From contig OU964921.1 of NCBI GenBank assembly GCA_918807975.1, forward strand, positions 36,296,498 through 36,360,497: a DNA stretch of 64,000 nt. The letters are read 5' to 3'. Positions 57,215-64,000 of this stretch are shown here, in pieces. The stretch is from Aplidium turbinatum (taxonomy: Eukaryota; Chordata; Ascidiacea; Aplousobranchia; Polyclinidae). The position numbers were made by a program, and so were the translations under genes. The notes beneath the pieces are model-generated. The model saw only the letters and a list, made by a program, of their open reading frames with translations. It was not told the DNA's origin and did no database searches. How positions within the stretch are numbered: the first letter of the stretch is position 1; the number at the start of each line of letters is the position of its first letter.

Positions 57215-59889
57215 AATGACGTTCTTGTTGCAACAAGAATACAAAAGCATATCACCAATAGTAGCGTTGAGTTAGACGTCCAGAAACTTTGCATAACGCA
57301 CTTTCCAGAACTGATCCAAGGGGATGGGTGCGGTGGCTTTTGATAAAGTACGTATCAAAACAATAAGGCAAAATGCGATTTCTTCGTAATCAGATTTTTG
57401 ATTTGTTTAGCAACAAAGTGATCAAGAATTGGCTTCACGATCACATTGTGCTCCCATCACGTTTATCAACCCCCCAGGGCTGCGTTTATGTATTGAACAA
57501 TGTAAGGCCGATACAGACGCGCCCTTGGATAACCGGCCTGCGATTCTGCAATGCTTTTCATTGAAACTGGTTGATCTCGGGTCTTGATAAATTGTGTACT
57601 TGCCCTTAGATGATTTATTTTGACACACCATGCGAATACCGGTTTGTTAACATATAATTTAGAATAGCTTAAGTCTATATTGTGAATACACTGTCAGCTA
57701 TGGTCGTGACCTTACCATGGCTACCAATGCTTTGGTTAGGCTTTATTTTTGGGTTGCCAAATCTTGATGGGAAGTAACGGATGAGTAGAAGTGAGTCACG
57801 AGGTGTTTGGGAAAAAGTGCTCCTGGTAACTTTATTCAGTTTTAATATTTCCCATTCAATATTGTAAGTTGGAGCATATTTTCGGCGGTTTGTGTTTGAA
57901 GTTTCAGCTTAAACGAACTCGGTTCAGGTTCGGACTTGGATTTACATTGTGTCAGTGGTTGTGTTGCAAACGAATAATTTTCAAATAGGAGCAAAACTCT
58001 GCATAAAGTTTAAGAATATAAATTGATAGATTTCCTTCAAGGCCCACTTTGCATGGTTGTCCACTACTGCCAAAACAGCGTTATGTTCAGCGTCAAACAT
58101 CTTCTCATCGGCGTATCAGAGGAGGATGGAGTTGCATGAACTCTGTGAGCTACAATTGCTGTCTCGATTTGTTGTCATTCGCTTGAATGCAAGTATCAAT
58201 TACCAGGGCTCACAACTAGGAGGTTGACAACTTCAAAACAACTTCTAATTTATATCAACGAAAGTGAAACTACTTGCATCACGCAACATTAAAAGCAATA
58301 GTTCTGTGGGGTAAGCCTATAAGCTTAAGAGCAGCAAAGGGACACATCAGCTTATTGCGCAAATTCGTCGACGATCAGTAGTCTAAATTGGTTACCCGAT
58401 GAAGACGTATTTTGTTTTAAAAACAATAAACAAAGTAGAAAAAGCAAACTTATTTGAACAACTTTTTGAACGCATTTCTGATCTTGGTTTAAAGCGTAAA
58501 TGCAGATGTGTTTGCATAGCCGAAAGAGATGAAAGTACAAGGGGTTGGCAGTCCCACCCCTCTACAAAAACACGTCTCACATTTGTGCAAAAATGTTCAG
58601 TTATTTGGAAAAATTGTAAATTGTTGCGATTTTAAGAATATATTTGCAAAAACAAATTCTTGCAAATTTTGTTCGCACCCATAAAATTTTTTATGCTGAC
58701 AACCGCAAGAAAGCTGATGAACAAAAAAGCTCTTTGTAAAGGCTTTGAACCACTGATTCAAGCTCCATCAGCAATGTTGAAGGTATGAAGTTTCTATCTA
58801 TGGCCGCAGTGTTGCTGCTTCAAAATCACTTCATTGAATGCGATTCCTGAAGAGCACTTGGTTGACTGATAAATGTCACCTCTTGGTGACATTAAACAGC
58901 TTTGAAATTTTCCTTTCAAACAGTAAAATTTACGCGTTTAATATAAAAACAATCTGATTCATTCTCTGCGCAAGTTGTCACATCAAAGAGCTTCCCATCG
59001 GCGATCAGTTCTTAACACAAAAGAAAAATGGGAAACATTAATTTTGTTGCAAAGCAGCGATTAAAATATTCAGAACCAAGCTGAAAGCATAAATGTTCTT
59101 CATGAGTTGCAAATTTGCTATGTGGTTTGATTTTTGCTCTGGCGTTACGAGTAGAAAACAGTCAAGATTTTAGATTGGAAGTCTTTGTATTATCTAACAA
59201 CTTTAGCTACATGCTGGTTTCAGTTTTAAAACACTTTGCCTCCTGATTAATTCACACTGTCACAACTTTAGGAAATTAAAAACATAATAATGGAGAACCC
59301 TCATATTATATAAAAATGAAACTATCATCGATGTCAAAAATACTGTATACTCAAAGGCATGAACTGAAAAATATCCTAAATCTAAATGTTTGATATAGCA
59401 GCAAAACTGCGGTTGAGACTAGTTTGCTTCCCAGCAAATCGGCTGCTCTCCTGTCTTCTACGCACAATTCAAACTCAGGTATTTTCTTCATTGCACATTG
59501 AAATTTCAATACATCTCCAAATATCTTTTTAATTTTTCTTTTTAGCCGACATTGATGTGGTCTCCTTTAGTAACGACGAGGTCCGTGCCGTTGACATGAT
59601 ACAAAGAGTAACCTACTGTTGTTGTTATTATCCTTCAATAACCATGCTTCTTGGACATTGATAATAACAGCTTTTGAATGCGAACAGACCATTAGAAAGA
59701 ATTCCACTCGGCTTTCTCTTCACTTTGTTTTTTTGCCTATTAAGTTCAAGGCACATTATCTTAGTTTAACGTGACCAGGGTTGCCTTTTCGAATTACATT
59801 CAGCGCATTATTCTTTTCATTACGTGCCCGTTTTCAAACGTCTCAATAAATAAACAATAAAATACTATACAGCAATTAAACCACTACAC
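57215..59889. other. Intergenic, nothing recognised
   Basis: Open frames of 60-78 codons near 57.4 and 58.4 kb occur on both strands, without motifs or splice support. No repeat recognised. Confidence 0.4.
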
Positions 59890-60125
59890 TTAACTCTTGT
59901 AATTCAGTAACCACCTGATTAGTTAGTGTCTCCATTTCAATGCTGGTAGTTCTGGGTTTGATCCCACGTCGAGTCATGAAAACAAAGACTTTATGAAGAT
60001 AGTTATTTTTTGGTTTTTCTTGTGCGAAGCTGTGGAGGTAAGTCGGGCTAACATGTGTTTGGGCTAACATGTGTTAACACGTTAAGATGTTTTAAGCACT
60101 TGCAAAACGACAATAAACAAACCAG
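59890..60125 (+). mobile_element. tRNA-derived SINE, family C
   Basis: GTAGTTCTGGGTTTGATCCC (box B), GTCGAGTCATGAAAACAAAG and the tail CGACAATAAACAAACCA match the copy at 49085. A small internal duplication GGGCTAACATGTGTT is present. Confidence 0.6.
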
Positions 60126-63035
60126 TTATTATTAAGTTATTACTTTTTCTTTGACGCAGTTGTTAGCTTCAGAGGTGTCCTTTTATAACTCTTTGAGTGA
60201 GGTTAAAACACGGAACTTTAGTGAAAGTACCATTTTTCTTTCAAGATTAATCATTTAAGATTAATCAAAAGCAGATTGTCACTGTATACATTTTGTGATA
60301 GTTTAGCTTAATTTGCACCAGTAGAACGCCTCATATTATTTAATTAGTCATTTGGTTACTCTGTTTATTTATTTTTATGTTAGCTTAATATACAAGGTAT
60401 AAATATTTTATAAAAACTAAAAATAACGAACATTAAATAAAACATCGTTTGCAGGTAAGAATGCGTAACTTCTAACTCTCGAAAACTCACTCCGGCAGTT
60501 TTTGTAGATTGCAAAAATAGAAAATGTTTACGATTCAGTTGTATATTCTTGCTAACCAATATTTATGTAAATGTAAGCCATTGCATGACACTGTTGCAGA
60601 CTATAAGGTGTGGCAAGAACTATTCAAACATATTATCTCAAAAGTTACATATCGAAACTTTTTTTAGTATTGGCATTGTCTTGCTTATTTTTGTTACATA
60701 ATTTTAAATTGATGTAAAAACTCGGTTTAGTTGCTGCATTCTGTCAGCAAGGTAACCTGCTTCATGTTTGGTTGCGTGCGCATGATGGGCGTACCGTCTG
60801 CAAAGCAAAGAATTTCATAAGCTACTATTTTGGTCTCGCCAATCTAATCTCAATAGGAGCTCTTCCTGGAGAAGTCATGATAAGTTCTTTCGGGCGATTA
60901 TTTCACACAATGACTTGCAATAAAAGCGCTTCAAACAAACACATTTAAGAGATTACCGTAGGCCTCACCACAGGCTAAACAAAAGAACAAATCACGATGA
61001 TTTTTTCTTTTTCGAAATTGAAAAAATTTTCATCTGAAAATTTCATGCTCACCTTGTATTGTTGCGACATTTTTGACATGAGGTTCCATCTTTTTAAATT
61101 TAGATTTCGTGAAACAGTGACTCAGGATTCAGAGCAAAGTACCAGAACAAGATGAGAAAATCTCCTGGCATAAACATTGCAGTCTCCTCTGCCAACTTTT
61201 TATGACGTTGCAGTCTCAACTTGATGTAGATAAGACGCAACACAAAAAGAAAATTTGTTTTTTTGATTAAATCGATCCAAATTCTGTATCTGCGTATCTG
61301 TGGTTTATGACTACTTAAGGCAGACCTGAACTTTTGCTCTCTTGTTTGTTGGAGTCAACAAGGTCACACTAAATCACTTGAATTCCATTTATAGAAAAGT
61401 CGCGGTAAAACCTGTTTGTCAAAAGCACGTGCGCTTTGAAAAAGTAAGGATTTTAGATAACTTTTTAAGGTATTTTGTAAATAAGTGATCAACCGATGAC
61501 GAAAGAAAATGCGTAAAATCTAGAAGTGGCAGTAAGCGTTTCATATGTGAAAAACTGCAGACCAATGCAAAATATTTACTAACGTATCAAAAAATAGCAA
61601 TATTAAAAAAAAATGACAAAGTTGACTTTTGTTGCAATTAGTGACCTGCTTGCTAATTGAGTTATTGCTAAATACTGCAAAGTTTAGATGTTCATGCAAG
61701 AAATGCAAAAGTACTGCTTTACTGATATATTGCACTTATAGTCGAATGCGTCAGGAGGTAATTTCTCTTCCTCTTTTGTAAAAATATCGTCGCAGTTTTG
61801 GGCAAAAACCTACACTTTTTCGGACAGTGACTGCTCAACAAAAAACCCGTAAAATATCAAGTTTCACAAAATATGTAGACTAATGTAGAATTTTCATTTG
61901 ATGCACTCATTTTGTTGTGCTAATTGTTTGTAGTTTTGAGTATAATTAATCCTTTATGAAACTATCCAAACCAACATGATGAAGCTATCATAAAATCAAT
62001 GCATCATGCTGATTTGTAAAGCCACAAAAAGTCAATTTATTTTAATCTGGTCAATTCAGTCAGCCACACGATGTAGTTGTCGATATTAGTGAACAGGTAC
62101 AACATCAAACACATTATGCTGTACTATACAGCAGCCACGGAATCAAAGCAATCCTATCATCAGGTATGTGTTCACTTATTACTGGTCACCTATAACTTCA
62201 CATAACAGGCTAATAATATTTGTAACCACAGATATGAAGTTATTTGCAAATTGTCATGCATCTGCCCAAAATTGTAGGCTTGAATAATATTGTAGTAAAA
62301 ATGCTGTAAACACACTGGTTAGAACTTCTGCTGCTTTGTGTTCAGATGAAACAGCATTTTCTTGTTGAGGAAGATCGAAAACTTACGTTCACTTCTTTAC
62401 GAAACTGGGGGACACTCATTTATTTTGACTATAATCAATACTGAAAGATTTTTTCGAAATTCCATTAAAACCAATTTTGTTATTGACATTTTTAAATAGC
62501 AACATGGAAGAGAAGTTCCATTGCATTTCAAACGTGGGCTTTTTACAAAAGTCAACATTTACTGCAAAAAGAACAGAGTCAACGTAAATTGCAGATGTTT
62601 TGTAGATCAGAGCACAGTGGCCAGTGTCACAGCGACTCTGTCTGAAGTTATAACACTTATGTTTTTAAGATCAGGGGATTTGATACATATGTTTGGAAAA
62701 TATCAAAAAGTTCCCACAAATTTGGCGTTTTTTGTTTTGCTTCCTCCCAAAAATGATTTGATTCCTTGCGGCTATGACTAATACTATGTGTTGCAAATCT
62801 TGGCGACGCGCATCCTCAGAGTAAATATCGAGCAACATAAAATTTTGAAAACTTGTACTGCAGTGCGGGAGAAGACAAAAAGAAAATGTTAATTCAAAAC
62901 AGATTTGGAATCTTTTGTATACGAGTGTAACTATGGTGTAAATCTACTCTTTTTTACTTTCCTTCCCCGGTTCACCTATTGTAGTAAATATATTCGAAAT
63001 TTCTTATCGTACGTTATTCGCTCGGAGGATATTCA
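60126..63035. other. Intergenic, nothing recognised
   Basis: AT-rich, no exon or repeat recognised. Confidence 0.4.
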
Positions 63036-63112
63036 TCTAGACTGCAACAACCGTCATTTGTACCTATGCAGACGTTGAATCAATGTAAAAATGACGGATT
63101 TTGCTGTCTAGG
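63036..63112. repeat. Palindromic MITE copy, left arm shortened
   Basis: TCTAGACTGCAACAACCGTC at the left, then TGCAGACGTTGAATCAATG and GACGGATTTTGCTGTCTAGG. This is the only near-complete copy to the right of 42.5 kb. Confidence 0.8.
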
Positions 63113-63461
63113 CATTGACCTTGTGAGTCAGTGAAGTAATTAAACATCTCGTACGCTTTTGCATTTATTTTTTATTTCATTTTATGAACGCTGCAAATAT
63201 TGCTGGAAAAGCAGACAATAGAAGCATCACAAGCAAGCTATGTAACAAATACCAAACGAATTCATATCAATTAGTAACTTGAAGATCATGCAGATGCAAA
63301 TCTAGATTTGAATACCTGGCAATCAAGGTCTTTATATCGGTTGAAACCGCTAAGTTTAGCACACTTTGGTTGTTAAAAATGAAAACTTGCAACATGAAGC
63401 GGTTCGAGAACCTCATACTCTCCACTCTACACTACTATCTTTACACTTGTAGTTTGGAAGC

Positions 63462-63467
63462 TTTATT
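63462..63467 (-). terminator. Poly(A) signal, minus strand
   Basis: AATAAA on the minus strand, 182 bp after the stop of the terminal exon at 63649-63834. Confidence 0.6.
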
Positions 63468-63648
63468 AGAGGACACGATTTTGTGACTTATTCTAGTAGC
63501 CTTTTCAAGGAAAATTACGGTATCATTTATCGCAGTTCGTGAACAAACTTTCACATCCCACGTCTAATTTGTAAGCGTAGCCTTCTGTAGAAGTAATGCA
63601 GAGGACTTCAAAGTTTTGCTGATCTTGCATAAAATGGAGTATATAGCG

Positions 63649-63834
63649 TCATAAGTCTGCTGCACTTAATGGAGCCCAAGTTTGGGCAACGTCCGTCGTT
63701 TCAAATCCTTCCGGAGAGTTTCCAGCGGCATTTAAGTCAAGCAAAGGCGGAGAGGCACTTTCAAACTGTAGAGGTGGGATGAAATTGCTGTTTGTTGACA
63801 CAGATGAAGAGCAGGAGTCGGTGAGCGGTATGTA
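63649..63834 (-). CDS. Last coding exon of an unidentified minus-strand gene
   Basis: Begins after GTTGACCAG (acceptor) and reads YIPLTDSCSSSVSTNSNFIP, then PLQFESASPPLLDLNAAG, and ends EGFETTDVAQTWAPLSAADL before TGA; 61 residues, phase 0 if the acceptor is right. The rest of the gene lies beyond the window. The Ser/Pro/acidic make-up resembles an intracellular tail or activation region. YIPL has the form of a phosphotyrosine YxxL motif, as in tails of receptors or adaptors, but this is only a pattern. The poly(A) signal downstream supports a 3' end. Confidence 0.6.
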   Translation of the reverse strand, partial: YIPLTDSCSSSVSTNSNFIPPLQFESASPPLLDLNAAGNSPEGFETTDVAQTWAPLSAADL

Positions 63835-63840
63835 CTGGTC

Positions 63841-64000
63841 AACACCACAACTATTAAAATATACTTTGTTATTGCATTTTTCGTGGCATTTGGACTAGTT
63901 TACAAAATCAGATTACGATACGAAACAAATTAAAAGTGCTTGTTTTATTATATAGCCCATGTCTCATTCAGCATTTGTGATGTTAGTTTAATGTTGCAGT
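63841..64000. other. Intron of the minus-strand gene
   Basis: No further exon was seen between 63835 and the right edge. Confidence 0.4.

Noticed and set aside
57373-58635. Open frames of 60-78 codons on both strands
   Set aside because: Overlapping, without motifs, signal peptides or consistent splice sites; expected by chance in this length.

Overview
The window is eukaryotic and metazoan. It has spliced genes with canonical GT-AG introns, a multidomain Ras-pathway scaffold, tRNA-derived SINEs, LINE remnants and several short inverted-repeat DNA transposon families. Base composition is AT-rich. The gene content fits an invertebrate deuterostome, and a tunicate (ascidian) is my best guess, held with low confidence.

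Left and centre (6.2-42.3 kb, + strand): one gene fills most of the window, an orthologue of connector enhancer of kinase suppressor of Ras (CNK/CNKSR). I placed 28 coding exons by splice sites, matching phases and remembered family sequence. They join into one open frame of 1,665 codons plus stop, running SAM - CRIC - PDZ - long Ser/Asn/Gln-rich linker - PH - long linker - C-terminal helical region - PDZ ligand ETDL. Only the first coding exon (start of SAM) was not found.

The introns are packed with a palindromic MITE of about 86 bp, about 31 copies between 3.1 and 42.5 kb but only two in the 21 kb beyond. They also hold non-autonomous hAT elements with 8-bp target duplications, an element family with 7-bp duplications and a 'CGGTGAG' signature, foldback elements, and SINEs. 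Several insertions are nested.

43.7-52.9 kb: a 5'-truncated LINE on the minus strand with a 706-codon open reverse transcriptase frame, a second hAT MITE, three SINE families and mostly unassigned DNA. A possible minus-strand terminal exon lies near 51.7 kb.

53.0-55.8 kb (+ strand): a compact four-exon gene for a secreted protein of about 208-210 residues. It has a signal peptide, two N-glycosylation sequons, four cysteines in the mature part, helix-like segments and mainly phase-0 introns. This is the layout of class I four-helix cytokines and is the most interesting novelty candidate, but the assignment is structural inference only.

55.8-64.0 kb: mostly non-coding, with a 418-bp inverted-repeat element, a SINE and a MITE copy. 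At the right edge is the last coding exon of an unidentified minus-strand gene, with its poly(A) signal.
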